Source: Bombardia bombarda
Lineage: Eukaryota > Ascomycota > Sordariomycetes > Sordariales > Lasiosphaeriaceae
Length of the DNA: 64,000 bases
NCBI GenBank assembly: GCA_030512295.1
Contig: JAULSR010000003.1
Coordinates: forward strand, 1 to 64,000
Direction of reading: 5' to 3'
Positions 1 to 12,700 of the stretch are shown here, one piece after another (the first letter of the stretch is position 1; each line of letters opens with the position of its first letter). Below the pieces are notes generated by a model. It saw only the letters and a program-made list of their open reading frames with translations, was not told the origin of the DNA and did not search any database. The position numbers and the translations under genes are program-made.

Positions 1-21
1 TAGCGTCGGAAATAAATGCTA

Positions 22-281
22 TATAAGGATATCGGATATCCCTAAGCATATGCTAAAGCATTCCCAAATATATGCTAGTTATTTTACTAACTATGTATAT
101 AAGTAGCGGCCCTCGCCTACCTTCCGTTGCGAGGGCTAAGTTAAAGTTTTACGCTAATACTAGTCATTGCTCGCCTTTTTAATTATTTTTATTACTCGCT
201 TTCCTAGCTATCTTTATTGCTCGCTTGCTTAATTATCTTTATTATAATCACTTTAATTAAGCGTACTTGCTTTATTTTATA
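22..281 (+). repeat. 5' LTR of N1
   Basis: It starts TATAAGG (from TGTAAGG) and ends TTTTATA (from CTTACA). It carries the TATA-containing core near 93-130 and three copies of a roughly 25-bp unit that begins attgctcgcct in the less mutated copies. No canonical TGG primer-binding site is visible directly after it. Confidence 0.85.
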
Positions 282-1699
282 ATTCTTTAACCTTTATATA
301 TTATATAATAACGATTGAGCTAGTTATTATAATAAGTAATAACCGCGGGAAAGGAAAAGCTATTCCTTAAGTTAGCCTGTTATAAAGGATTACTTTCGAA
401 AACTTTAAAAATATCGATAGCTAAACTCCCGATTATTAAGAAAAAAGAGAGTCTTTAACTATAAAAGTTTAACTAACGTTAAAACTCCTAGCTATCCCTT
501 TTATTATAAATATTTAATAGTTTTAAACTATAATAATATAAATTATAGCTAGCGTTTTTATTAATTTCGGTAACTTTGGCGCTACTTTGGTTAATTTTAA
601 TAATTAGGGAGGGCCGTTTCGGCCGAAAAACGACCGCCCCTTTGCTTATACGGTTAATAAATTAAAAATTAACGCCTTTTTTTAAAATAAAAAGGATTAA
701 ATCCAAGCTATAAAATAAAGGAATATTACCCGTTAAAATTAATTTTAATAGCTTTAGGTTTAATAAGCTAGCATTTAGATAGAACCCGAGATATAATAGT
801 AGTAACGGGCCTATTAGAAGTAGCTTTATAACGAAGATTTCGAATAAATTATATAGCGGGAATTTAAAAATTATATTAATTTGAACTACCTCGGTAATAA
901 ATCTAGCGAAATTTAAGCCTATAAAGATTAGCTAGTATATAATTAATACGATAAATCTTTTTAAGAATTTTACTAAGAATAAGCTACATTAGTCCGACGC
1001 TTCTTTAGAATAAAGATCGATAACACTTTTATAAGTCGGAACTATTAAATTAAATTCGATTATTTTTATTATAACCGGTATATTAAAGCCGTTTTTAACG
1101 TTATTTTAATTAAAAACTATATTAAATAATACAAATGTATTTAATTTGTTAGATTTTACTTACGTAACGGTAATAACTAAAATACTTACCGTAAAAAGCT
1201 AAGCTTTCTTATTAGCCTTAGCGAATTTTAAAAATTATTATATATTATAAAAGGAGCTTATTCGGGACTTCGTTACGATAAAGCTTGGATTTAACGTAAC
1301 GAACTCCGAAACTTATTTATAAAAAACTCTTTCTTTTCGTATAAACCCCCTTTTTATATATTATTAGCTATTTAAACGCTATTTTATATAAGAAAGCTTA
1401 TTATATATTATAATTATAGCAAATTAAAGCATATATAATACTAATATATTACCTTGCGTACTATAGTTACATTAAGCTCGGGCGCCCGAATTTAAAACGT
1501 CGGGATTAAGAATAATAATAATTTTAATAATTTATATTCCGGCCCTTTTAATTTAGAAAACGATTCGGGAAACGAAAGGTAATAAACGATAATTTTAATC
1601 GATTTATTTAAACTATTTATAAAAGGGTAAAGTTAAGCTTTATTTTTATTATTTAAAGCGGTATTTATTTCCGGCGCCGCGGTTAAAAAACTACCTTAT

Positions 1700-4600
1700 T
1701 AACGATAGTTATCGACGTTAATATAAAAATATAAATTAATTATATAAATTATTAGTTTTACCGAATATATTATATCCTTATTTTTTTAAAAATTAAAGGT
1801 TTTAATTTATTATAATTTATTAACTTTAATAATAATTAAATAAAAAATTATAGTATTTTTTACTTTATTTTTTAATTTATAAATCTATATAAAAACGCCC
1901 GTTTTATTTCTTAGTTTTTTTATAGGATTAAACGGCCGAAAAAGTCCTTATTAATATTATAAAAAACTTAAATATAAAATTTAAAAATATAACTCTTTAT
2001 ATTACCTTTAATACCTTCGAATAAAGTTATTATTTAAAAATTTCGTTAAAAGAAGTCGCTTAGGATATTTTCGACGGCGCTCCCGCTTTTATAGTTATAA
2101 TTTTTAACGTTATTATTGGACTTAAAAAAAGCTATATCGATATATTCGACGGCCTAGAGTTAGAGTTAAACCTAGCACCTTTACCTTTAGAATTCGCTTA
2201 TTATATAGCTGTTTTTTCGAAATAAATAGTTTAAAACTTAATACTTTTGAAAAAGTTAAGTATTATATTAATTTAATAAAAAATTTATATTATTATAAGG
2301 CTATATTTACTTATTTAATTAAATTTAATTTAACGAATTAACTTTTTATATTTGGGAGAACTTTGTTAACGGCGGATTATAAAAAGTAATAGCTTTATTA
2401 ATATTTTTATTATTTTTGTTTTTAAAAAGGATAAAATTATATATTTATATATAGATTATAAAAGGTTAAATAAGATTATTATTAAAAACTAATATTATTA
2501 TTACTAATTAGCGACCTTATAAACCGCTTTATTAATATTCGGTTTTATATTAAGCTTAATTTAAAAATGTTTATTATTAAATTAAAGTTTATAAAGTTAA
2601 TTAATAAAAAACCGCTTTTAAAACCCGTTATAAATAATTTAAATATATTATTATACCGTTTAAATTAACTAACGCGCCGGCTACTTTTTAAATTTATATT
2701 AATAAAGTTTTAATTAATTTAATAAATATATTTTATATCGTTTATTTTAACGATATTTTTATTTATTCCGCTATTTATAAAAATATACTTATTATATTTT
2801 AAAGGTTTTTAACCGTTTTAAACGGGCTTAGTTTTTTATTAAATAATTGAAATATTTTTTTTATTAAAATTAAATCGAGTTTTTAAATTTTATTATTAAT
2901 TATTAAAATATTTCGATAAATCCGAATAAATTAAAATTATTTAAAAATAATTTATACCTTAATTAATTAAAAAAATATAAATTTTTTTCGGGTTTATTAA
3001 CTTTTATCGCCGGTTTATTTATAAGTATTTTAAAATTACCGCTTTTATTATTACTTTATTAAAAAAAAAATAAACCTTTTCCGATAGTTATTAAAAGTTA
3101 ATATTATTTTCGAATAATTTAAATTAGTTTTTAATTAAATTAATTTCTTAACTTATTAAAAATTAAGCTATTAAACTTAAATCAAAACGAACGTTAATAA
3201 TTAAACGATTTTAAAAATCTTTTTATAATTAATTAATTTATAATAATACTTAATAATTTATTAGTCGAAGAAATTTATCGATATTAAACTTTAATAAGTT
3301 ATTAATTAAAAAAAGCTTATCGCTATTATCGAATCCTTTAAATATTAAGGCTATTATTTAAATAATACCGATTAAAAGTTTTTAGTTTTAACCGACTACA
3401 AAGTATTTAAAAAGGTAATTATAGCTTCGGCTCGAAACTTTAAAAACCGTTTAATTAAATAAATATATTGTTTATTTTTTTTTAATTTTAATATTAAATA
3501 CCGGTTTAAAGTTATTAACCTTACCAACTTTTTTTTTAAAAAACCCAATTATATAATAAAAAAGATTATTTATAATAATATATTACCCACTTTAATTAAA
3601 AAATTATAATTAATAACGAAATTATTAATAATTATAAAAATAATTATAATTTAAATTAAAATAAAAATATAAAAAAAATCGTATTTTTAAAAATACCGCC
3701 GAACAATTAAATAAATTAAATAAACTTTTTAATATTTTTAAATTAAAAATATAATTAAAGTTTTAATTATAATACGCTTTATTTTCGAAATTGCCGGATA
3801 TATTACGTTTAATAAAACGAAACTTCGAAAAAGAAGCTACTAACGGGACGGATATACTTCGATAAAGGGGTTAAAACGTTATATTAAAAGAGTTAATACG
3901 GACTCGCTAAAATAAACGATTTCGCCGGGGTGGTTAAAATAAAAGGTCGAAGGGTAATTATAGTAAAAAATTTAAAGTATCGACTTATTAATTTTTTATG
4001 CGGTTACGGTAAAGGTTTACGTTAGTAAAGTAATTAAAAAATAAAATCTTAAGTATAAGTTTTATAAGTTAATTATTACTTTTTAAAAAAGGGATTTTAA
4101 ATATAAAAACCGTATTAAAAAAGTGTTTGAAAGTTAAAAATACGTAGGTATTAAAGCTTAAAATAAATTAAAAAACGATAGCGTTAATAACGAAAAAGCT
4201 TTCCGTTATAAAGGTAGATTAGTAATTTTTACTGCGCTTATAATATATAAAAAGCTCGTACGTTTATATTACAATAATTTTAAAGCCGGGTATTTTAAAA
4301 GCTGTAAGATAATAAATTTATTAAAGCGAAGATTTTATTAAAAAAACTTAAATATAAAAATATAAGTTTATATAAAATAATATTAAATATATTTAAATAA
4401 TTAATAATTCCGATATAAGCCGTATAATAAATTTAATTTATTATTATTATTTATTTAACTTTTTAAAAAGATTAGTTTAAACTTTATTATTAAATTACTA
4501 CTTTATTAATATAAAGATTGTATTATAAATACCGTTTTTATAGTAATAAATCGGTTTATAAAAGTCGCGCTTTTTATTTTAATTATTATTACCGTTATAA

Positions 4601-5460
4601 TAGCCGAATTAGCCTAACTGCTTTATAAGTATATAAAGTGCCGATTCGGTACGCCAATAAATATAATCTCCGACCGAAATTCCTTATTAATTAATAAGTT
4701 TTAGGTAAAACTTTTTAAAGTTTATTAAATTAAATAAAAGCTTTCCACGGCTTACTACCCGCAAACCGATAATTAATTAAAATAAACGTATTAAAATTTA
4801 TAGTATTATTTATAATATTTCGCTAATAAAGAGGCCTAGTAGGCGCCATTATTCCCTAAAGCCGAGTTTACGTATAATAATAATATATATATAACTATCG
4901 GTATAAGTCCGTTCGAAGCGTTATACGGCTACCACCTTCGAATAATAAATTATATACTTTCGATATAACTAAAGGTATAAAAGGTTTATAAACGGTTAAA
5001 TAAGCTAACTTATTTAAGGGAAAAGATATATTATTATTAGTAAAAGGCTGTAAATTTGTAGAAAAAGTATTACGACGTACGGCATTAATAGATCGAGTTT
5101 AAAGTAAAAGAAATAGTTGGACTTTCTATATAAAACTTCCGCTTTAAAACCGGAAAGAAGCTAGCATTAAAATTTATTCCGGTTAAAATCACCGAAAAGA
5201 TCGGCACGCAAGTATATAAGATCCGGCTACCGGCCAAATATGCTTGACTCTATAATGTTTTCCTTATCTCTTTATTAGAGAAGTGGTTAATGGTTAAAGG
5301 ATAGAAAGTGCTACTACTATTAAAATTAGTCGAAGGAGAAAAAGAGTGGGAAATAAAAGATATTATAAAATATAAAAATAAAAAAAGCAAAAAAAGTTTT
5401 TAATTAAATAAATAAGATAGCCCGCTAAGTACAACACTTAGGAACCTAGGGAACACTTGG
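1700..5460 (+). pseudogene. gag-pol remnant of N1 (RT, integrase, chromodomain)
   Basis: There is no open frame, but domains are recognisable. F-Y-I-V-Y-F-N-D-I-F-I-Y-S at 2731-2769 matches the RT catalytic block, with the first Asp of YxDD turned to Asn. R-L-Y-Y-N-N-F-K-A-G-Y-F-K at 4261-4299 matches the integrase HHCC region of Gypsy elements with His-to-Tyr change. V-I-N-R-F-I-K-V-A near 4540 matches the first catalytic Asp region, with Asp turned to Asn. The chromodomain follows near 5340. Each change fits a G-to-A or C-to-T transition. Boundaries are approximate. Confidence 0.75.
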
Positions 5461-5569
5461 CCAACGTATAAAAGGTGCTTTAAAAATACGAAAAGAAAGC
5501 AAAACAAAAGCATAGGAAGTGGAATAATTAAAAGATAAAAGCTAGAAATCGATAAAGACGTCGACCTAC

Positions 5570-5578
5570 GGGGGGGGG
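5570..5578 (+). other. Poly-G polypurine tract of N1
   Basis: A run of nine G sits six bases before the 3' LTR. The same position before the other main-family 3' LTRs carries G-runs (near 9518, 15091, 20940 and 21562), so this is the family's polypurine tract, the expected plus-strand primer. A G-run rather than a mixed A/G tract is uncommon and is also poorly mutable by RIP, because it contains no CpA on either strand. Confidence 0.7.
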
Positions 5579-5583
5579 ATAAT

Positions 5584-5843
5584 TGTAAGGACATCGGACA
5601 TCTTTAAGCATATGCTAAAGCATCCCCAAGCACATGCTAGTTATTTTACCAACTATGTATATAAGCAGCGGCCCTCGCCCACCTTCCGTTGCGAGGGCTA
5701 GGTTGAAGTCTTACGCTAATATTAGTCATTGCTCGCCTTCCCAACTATCTTCATTGCTCGCCTTCCTAGCTATCTTTATTGCTCGCCTACCTAGTTGTCT
5801 TCATTATAACCACCTTGATTAGGCGTACCTGTTTTATCTTACA
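5584..5843 (+). repeat. 3' LTR of N1
   Basis: Begins TGTAAGGACATCGG and ends ATCTTACA, so the termini are intact. It has the same 260-bp length as the 5' LTR but is much less mutated. Short open frames inside it recur in other LTRs and are not genes. Confidence 0.9.
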
Positions 5844-7463
5844 TACCGCTTTAAATAATAAAAATAAAGCTTAGCTTTACCTTTTTATAAATAATTTAAA
5901 TAAATCAATTAAAATTATCGTTTATTATCTTTCGTTTTTTAAGTTGTTTTCCGAATTAAAGGGGCCGGGATATAAATTACCGGAATTATCATTATTTTTA
6001 ATCCCGATATTTTAAATCCGAGCGTTTAAACTTAATATAATTATAATACGTAGGGTAATATATTAGCGTTATATATATTTTAATTTATTATAATTATAAT
6101 ATATAATAAGCTTTTTTATATAGGATAGCGTTTAAATAGTTAATAATATATAAAAAAAAAGTTTATACGAAAGGAGGGAGTCTTTTATAAATAAGCTTCG
6201 AAGTTCGTTACGTTAAATCCGAGCTTTATTATAATAAAATCCCGAATAAATTCTTTTTATAATACGCGGTAATTTCCGGGATTCGTTAAAGCTAATAAAA
6301 AAGCCTAACCTTTTATAATAAGCATTTTAATTATTATTATTCCGTAAATAAAATTTAACGAATTAAATATATTTGTATTATTTAATATAATCTTTAATTA
6401 AAATAACGTTAAAGACAGCTTTAATATACCGGTTATAATAAAAACGATCGAATTTAATCCAATAATTTTAACTTATAAAAGTATTATCGATTTTTATTTT
6501 AAAGAAATATTAGACTAATGCAGCCCATTCTTAATAAAATTTTTAAAAAAATTTATTATATTAATTATATATTAGTTAATCTTTATAAGCTTGGACTTCG
6601 TTAAATTTATTACCGAAATAGTTTGAATTAACATAATTTTTAAATTCCTGTTATATAATTTATTTAAAATTTTTATTATAAAACTACTTCTAATAAGCCC
6701 GCTATTATTATTATATTTTAAGTTCTATTTAAATACTAGCCTATTAAACTTAAAGCTATTAAAATTAATCTTAATAAATAGCATTCTTTTATTTTATAGC
6801 TTAAATCTAATCTTTTTTATTTTAAAAAAAAGCGTTAATTTTTAACTTATTAATTATATAAATAAAAAAACGGTCGTTTTTCGGCCGAAACGGCCCTTTT
6901 TAATTATTAAAATTAATTAAAATAACGCCGAAGTTACCGAGACTAGTGGAAACGCTAGCTATAACTTATATTATTATAGTTTAAAACTATTAAATATTTA
7001 TAATAAAGGGGGTAGCTAAGAGTTTTAACGTTAGTTAGGCTTTTATAGTTAGGGACTTTCTTTCTTTTTAATAATCGGGAGTTTAACTATCGATATTTTT
7101 AAAGTTTTTGAAAGCGGTCCTCCGTAATGGGCTAGCTTAAGAAATAGCTTTTCCTTTCCCGCGGTTATTACTTATTATAATAACCAGCTCGATCGTTACC
7201 GTATAGTATATAAAGGTTAAAGAATTATAAAAAAAGGTAAGTACGCTTAATTAAGGTAGTTATAATAAAGATAATTAAATAAGCGAGTAATAAAAATAAT
7301 TAAAAAAGTAAGTAATAAAGATAGTTAAAAAAGCGAATAATAACTAATATTAATATAAGACTTTAACCTAGCCTTCGTAATGGAAGGTAGGCGAGGGCCG
7401 CTGCTTATATATATAGTTGGTAAGATAACTAGTATATGCTTAGGGATATTCGATATCTTTATA
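5844..7463 (-). mobile_element. N2: 5' half of a reverse-oriented chromovirus copy, interrupted by N1
   Basis: Read on the minus strand this is the 5' LTR (7226-7463) followed by the gag-side interior, matching N1 from its start to about position 1670. The interior then stops at the N1 insertion and resumes at positions 21-1, where the sequence again matches the reverse complement of the same interior region (near 1660-1685 of N1). N2 therefore continues off the left edge of the window, and N1 is inserted in it. The right flank from 7464 is sequence of N3, so N2 itself sits inside N3. Confidence 0.85.
7226..7463 (-). repeat. 5' LTR of N2 (minus strand)
   Basis: Reverse complement of the family LTR, 238 bp. 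The TATA core appears as ccgctgcttatatatatag near 7400. Termini are mutated (TATAAAG start, TTTATA end in element orientation). Confidence 0.85.
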
Positions 7464-9289
7464 CTTAATAACTTACTAATCGAGGAAACTTATTGATATT
7501 AAGCTTCGGTAGGCTACTAATTAAAAAAAGCTTATCGTTATTATCGAATCTTTTAAGTATTAGGGCTATTACTTAAGCGGTACCGATTAAAGGTTTTTAA
7601 TTTTAACCGACTACGAAATATTTAAAAAAGTAATTATAACCCCGGTTCGAAACCTTAAAAACCGCTTAATTAAATAAGTATATCGCTTATCTTTTTTTAA
7701 CTTTAATATCGAATACTAGCTTAAAGCTATTAACTTTACCGACCTTTTTTTTAAAAGACTTAATTATATAATAAAAGAAATCGCTTATAGCGATATATTA
7801 CTTATTTTAATTAAAAAACTATAATTAATAATAAAATTATTAATAATTATAAAAATAATTATAATTTAAATTAAAGTAAAAATATAAAAAAAGTCGTATT
7901 TTTAAAAATACCGCCGAACAATTAAACGAATTAAATAAGTTTTTTAACGTTTTCGAATTAAAAATATAATTAAGGTTTTAATTATAACGCGCTTTACTTT
8001 CGGGGCTGCCGGACGTATTACATTTAATAAAACAAAGCCTCGAGAAAGGAGTTACTAGCGGGACAGATATACCTCAATGGAAGGGCTAGGACGCTATATT
8101 AAAAGAGTTAATATAAATTTATTAAAGTAAACGATTTTATTAAGGCGGTTAAAATAAAAGGTTAAAAAATAATTATAATAAAAAGTTTAAAGTACCGACT
8201 TATTAATCCTTTATATAATTATAGTAAAGGTTTGCGCTAGTAAAGTAGTTAAAGAATAAAATTTTAGGTATAGGTTTTATAGGTTAATTATTACCTTTTA
8301 AAAAGGAAATCTTGAATATAAAAGCCGTATTAAAGAAGTATTCGAAGGTTAAAAATACGCGGGTATTAAAGCTTAAAATAAATTAAAAAACAATAGCGTT
8401 AATAATAAAAAGCTTTCTATTATAAAGGTAAACTAATAATTTTTACTGCGCTTATAATATATAAAAAGTTTATACGTTTATATTATAATAACCTTAAAGC
8501 CGGGCATTTTAAAAGCTATAAAATAATAGATTTATTAAAGCGAAGATTTTATTAAAAAAATTTAAATACGGAAATATAAATTTATATAAAATAATATTAA
8601 ATATATTTAAATAATTAGCAACTTTAATATAAGCCGTATAATAAACTTAATTTATTACCGTTATTTATTTAACTTTTTAAAAAAATTAATTTAAATTTTA
8701 TTATTAAACTATTATTTTATTAATATAAAAACCGTATTATAAATACCGTCTTTATAATAATAAATCGGTTTATAAAAGTTACGCTTTTCATTTTAATTAC
8801 TATTATTATTATAATAGCCGAATTAGCTTAATTACTTTACGAATATATAAAGTGCCGATTCGATACGTCGATAAGTATAATCTCCAACCGAGATTCTTTA
8901 TTAATTAATAAGTTTTAAGTAAAACTTTCCAAAGCCCGCCAAATCAAATAAAAGCTTTCTATAGCCTATTACTTATAAATCGATAACTAATTAAAACGAA
9001 CGTACTAAAACCTATAGCATTATTTATAATACTTCGTTAATAAAAAAGCCTAATAAGCGCTATTATTCTTTAAAATATAAAACTTCCGCTTTAAAATTAA
9101 AAAGAAGCTAATATTAAGATTTATTCTAGTTAAAGTTATCGAAAGGATTGGTATATAAGTATATAAAATCCGGCTACCGGCTAAATATACTCGATTTTAT
9201 AACATTTTCTTTATTTCTTTATTAAAAAAGTAATTAATAGCTAAAGGATAAAAAGTATTACTATTATTAAAACTGGTCGAAGGAGAAAA

Positions 9290-9414
9290 AAAGTGGGAAG
9301 TGGAAAATATCGTAGAGTATAAAGATAAGGGAGAGCAAAGAAAGTTTTTAATCAAGTGGGCAGGATGGCCCGTTAAGTATAATACTTAGGAACTTAAAGA
9401 ACATTTAGCTAACG
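9290..9414 (+). pseudogene. Chromodomain of the N3 integrase
   Basis: The frame gives W-E-V-E-N-I-V-E-Y-K and K-F-L-I-K-W-A-G-W-P, followed by an in-frame TAG exactly where chromodomains have the Trp of the TWEP motif. The aromatic residues of the methyl-lysine cage region are recognisable. A C-terminal chromodomain defines the chromovirus clade and is thought to steer integration to heterochromatin, which fits the self-nesting seen here. Confidence 0.8.
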
Positions 9415-9532
9415 TATAAAAGGTACTTTAAAGATATGAAAAAAAAGCAAAATAAAAGTATAGAAAGTGGAACGATTAAAAGATAAAAGCTAGAAATCGA
9501 CAAGGACGTCGACCTACGGGGGGGGGAATAAT

Positions 9533-9785
9533 TATAAGAACATCCCTAAACACATGCCAAAGCATTCCCAAGCATATGCTAGTTATTTTACTAACTATAT
9601 ATATAAGCAGCGGCCCTCGCCCACCTTTTATTACGAGGGCTAAGTTAAAGTCTTACGCTAATACTAATTATTGCTCGCCTTCCTAACTATCTTCATCGCT
9701 CGCTTTCCTAGCTATTTTTATTGCTCGCCTGCCTAGTTATCTTCTTTGTGACCACCTTAATTAGGCGTACCTACCTTCTTTTATA
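9533..9785 (+). repeat. 3' LTR of N3
   Basis: 253 bp, beginning TATAAGAACATCC and ending TTCTTTTATA. The middle is only lightly mutated. It abuts interior sequence of the second family (N4) with no gap, so N3 is inserted in N4. Confidence 0.85.
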
Positions 9786-12700
9786 ATAATAATAGTAATA
9801 ACTATAATTATTATTAAAGCGGCGGCCGCGGAGGATATTCGGGAGGTGATAATTATTAAAATAACGGATTTTATAATAATAACTAATATTATTAAAACCG
9901 AAATAACAATTATTAAAGCTAAAGCGGAGGATACGCTATACGAACGGCTATTATAACCCCGAAGCACCCCTTTACCTAGATTAATAATAATAATAACGTT
10001 AATAGTAAAGCTTTATTATAAAAGAGATTAATAATTAAGGAAATTTATTATTTTCGCTTTAAATCGTTAACGGAAGCTATAAATTAATATAGTAAAAAAA
10101 AAAAAAAACTAGTTTTATATAATATAATAAAGTAATATTATAATTTAATTTTTTTTTTTTTTTTTTTAGTATTATAATAATATAAAATTAAAATCCTAGC
10201 TTTAGTAGATTTAAGATACGGCGAAAAAATATTTATAAATATTATTTTAATATACGATTTATAATTATCCTTATATAAACTTATAAAATTAAAACTATTA
10301 AAATTAATAAATAAAATAAAAAAAGTTTAGCTTATAAATTATATAAAATTTATATTTAAAATCGGCTATTATAAGGAATATATATAAATATTAATTATTA
10401 ATTTAAATAAAAATTACCTTTTAATTTTTAGTTTTTTATAGTTAAAATTATATAATTTTTATATAATATAAAACGAGAAGTTTTTAACTTTTGTCAATAA
10501 ATATAATAATTATTGCCTGCCTTTAAGACTCCTTTACGCTTTAAAAAGGGTTATTAAAGCGGGAGCTACCGTTTAATAATAATAATATAAAATAATATTA
10601 ATAGCTAATAAATAAAAGAAAATACTTTATTAAATAATAATAAAAAAAGTTTTTAATAAAGGAGAACTAAAGTAACTTATCGAACTTTATAAAGTAAGAG
10701 AAACTATTTAAAAAGGAGAGAAAATACTTTTACCGGCTAAAATAATTGCCGGCGTAAGAAAAAAACTTTTAATAGCTTTTCAATATTTTATTTAAAATAA
10801 GCTTATAATAATTAATTTAAACTTAATAAATAATTAAAATATTAAATTATTTAATATATAAAACTTCCTTTTTATAATAAAATAAAAAAAGATATAAATT
10901 AATATATTTATTATAATGGAATTTAAAAGAATTATATAAATTAAAAATTTAATTTTTATATTAAAATTACCCGAAGAATTAATACACTAAATAATATAAG
11001 GAGAAAAAAACCCGGAATATTATAAGTTTTTATTTTTAAACGAATATTACGATTTTATCGATTATTATTTTAATAATGTTATTTCGTTAAAGAAGATTAT
11101 AAAAAAAAATATTAAATAGTTTTTTATTAAATTAAATAAAAAATATATATTTAAAAAAAAGCTTAAAAAAAAAATCCCCGAATAATACTATAACTTTTTA
11201 AACGTATTTACTTTTTAAAAAGCAAACGTTTTACCGCTTTATCGGTCCTATAACTATAAAATAAAACTTATTCCGGGAAATAAACTTCCGTATATTTGAA
11301 TTAGATTTATATTACTAATAAAATTGAAAGTCGTTAAATGTTAGCTAAACGATAACTTAATAAAAAGGTTTATTTAACTTTTTTTAATAGGAATTATAAT
11401 ACTTTTATTCCTAGTTAAAAAATTAAAAGGAAGAGTTTATATTTATTAAAATTATCGAGGCGTTAATAATATTTTTTTAAAAAATAAGTACTCTCTTTTA
11501 TTAATACGTAAAACCCTAAATATAATTTATAAAGCTAAAATCTTTATTAAATTAAATATTATAGTAATATTTAATAAAATTAAAATAGCGGAAAGCTACG
11601 AATAATTAATAGTTTTTATTACCCGTTTCGGCTTATACGAATTATTAATAACTCCTTTTAGCCTTTAAAAAGCACCGGTTATATTTTAGTATTATATTAA
11701 TAATATATTATACAAAGTATTTAATAATTATATAATTATATATTTAAATAATATTTTGATTTATTTTAATTTCGAAAAAAAATATATTTAATACGTATAA
11801 ATAATATTAAAACAACTCTTAAAAACAAGCTTATAAATCGACGTTAATAAATGCGAATTTTATATTATACGTATTAAATATTTAAGTATTATTATTATTT
11901 TAAAAAATATTAAAATAAAAAAAAAAAAATTAAAATTATAATCGATTAGCTTTTATTTATTATAAAGAAATAGCTTTAATATTTTTTAAAATTTATTAAT
12001 TTCTATTAATATTTTATTAAATAATTTTCCAATATAACGAAACTATTTTATAATTTTATTAAAAAAATATATTTTAAAAATAGACTTTAAACTATTAGTA
12101 AATATTTAAATAATTTAAAAAAGTATTTTCTATAGTTTTAGTATTAAAAGTCTATAATTAGTTTAAACTTATAATAATTAAAGTAGACGCTTCGAATTAA
12201 GTTACGGGAAAAGTTTTTTTATAAAAAAAAAACGACGATGTTTTTTATTTAATTATATACTTTTTATTTAAATATTTCGCGTAAAAATATAACTATAATA
12301 TTTATAATAAAGAATTATTAACTATTATTAAAGTATTAAAAGAATGGCGGCTAGAACTTAAAAGTACTCTAAAGCTTTTTAAAATTATTATTAATTATAA
12401 AAACTTTAAAACGTTTATTATTATAAAATAATTAATTTTAAAATAAATATATTAATTTAAGTTTTTATTTTAATTTAATTTTATTATTATTTATAAACCC
12501 GGAGAAGCGAATTACTGCCTAAATACATTTAGTTATAAATTAAAAAATACCCCGAATAAGGACAATAACGAAAAACTATAATATATCCGTCCTTTAATTA
12601 AATTAAAACGGTTTAATAAAACTTTTTAAAAAATTTTAACGAAAAAACTTTTTAAAATATAATAGTTATTTTATTATTATATATAAACTATAACTTATTA

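Larger units (their letters stand above)
22..5843 (+). mobile_element. N1: full-length degenerate Ty3/Gypsy chromovirus (innermost copy)
   Basis: Both LTRs are 260 bp (22-281 and 5584-5843), and a poly-G polypurine tract precedes the 3' LTR. Between them a broken gag-pol can be followed in order. Reverse transcriptase is near 2731-2770, where the active-site motif now reads Y-F-N-D (2743-2754). The integrase zinc-binding region is near 4261-4400, with histidines changed to tyrosine and a tryptophan changed to stop. The integrase core is near 4500-4580. A chromodomain remnant lies near 5325-5460. The order RT, integrase, chromodomain identifies a Gypsy chromovirus. Flanking pentamers TGCTA (17-21) and TACCG (5844-5848) are explained as one target duplication, TGCCG, altered by RIP. 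The element is dead. Confidence 0.9.
7464..9785 (+). mobile_element. N3: 3' part of a chromovirus copy with the best-preserved chromodomain
   Basis: The sequence begins abruptly at the equivalent of N1 position about 3249, directly after the end of the N2 LTR, and runs through integrase to a G-run tract and a 3' LTR (9533-9785). Near 9075 it lacks about 270 bp present in N1 (roughly 4860-5131). The chromodomain at 9290-9414 is nearly readable in one frame: W-E-V-E-N-I-V-E-Y-K, then K-F-L-I-K-W-A-G-W-P, then Y-N-T-stop-E with stop in place of Trp. Its 5' part should lie left of the window, beyond N2. Confidence 0.85.

Noticed and set aside
5634..5822. Recurring 60-80 codon plus-strand frames in LTRs (also near 20906, 21715)
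   Set aside because: They only follow the LTR repeat and share its sequence; start and stop vary with LTR mutations, so they are not genes.
9761..9967. Ile/Val-rich minus-strand frame
   Set aside because: Low-complexity AT-rich sequence at the N3/N4 junction; composition explains it.
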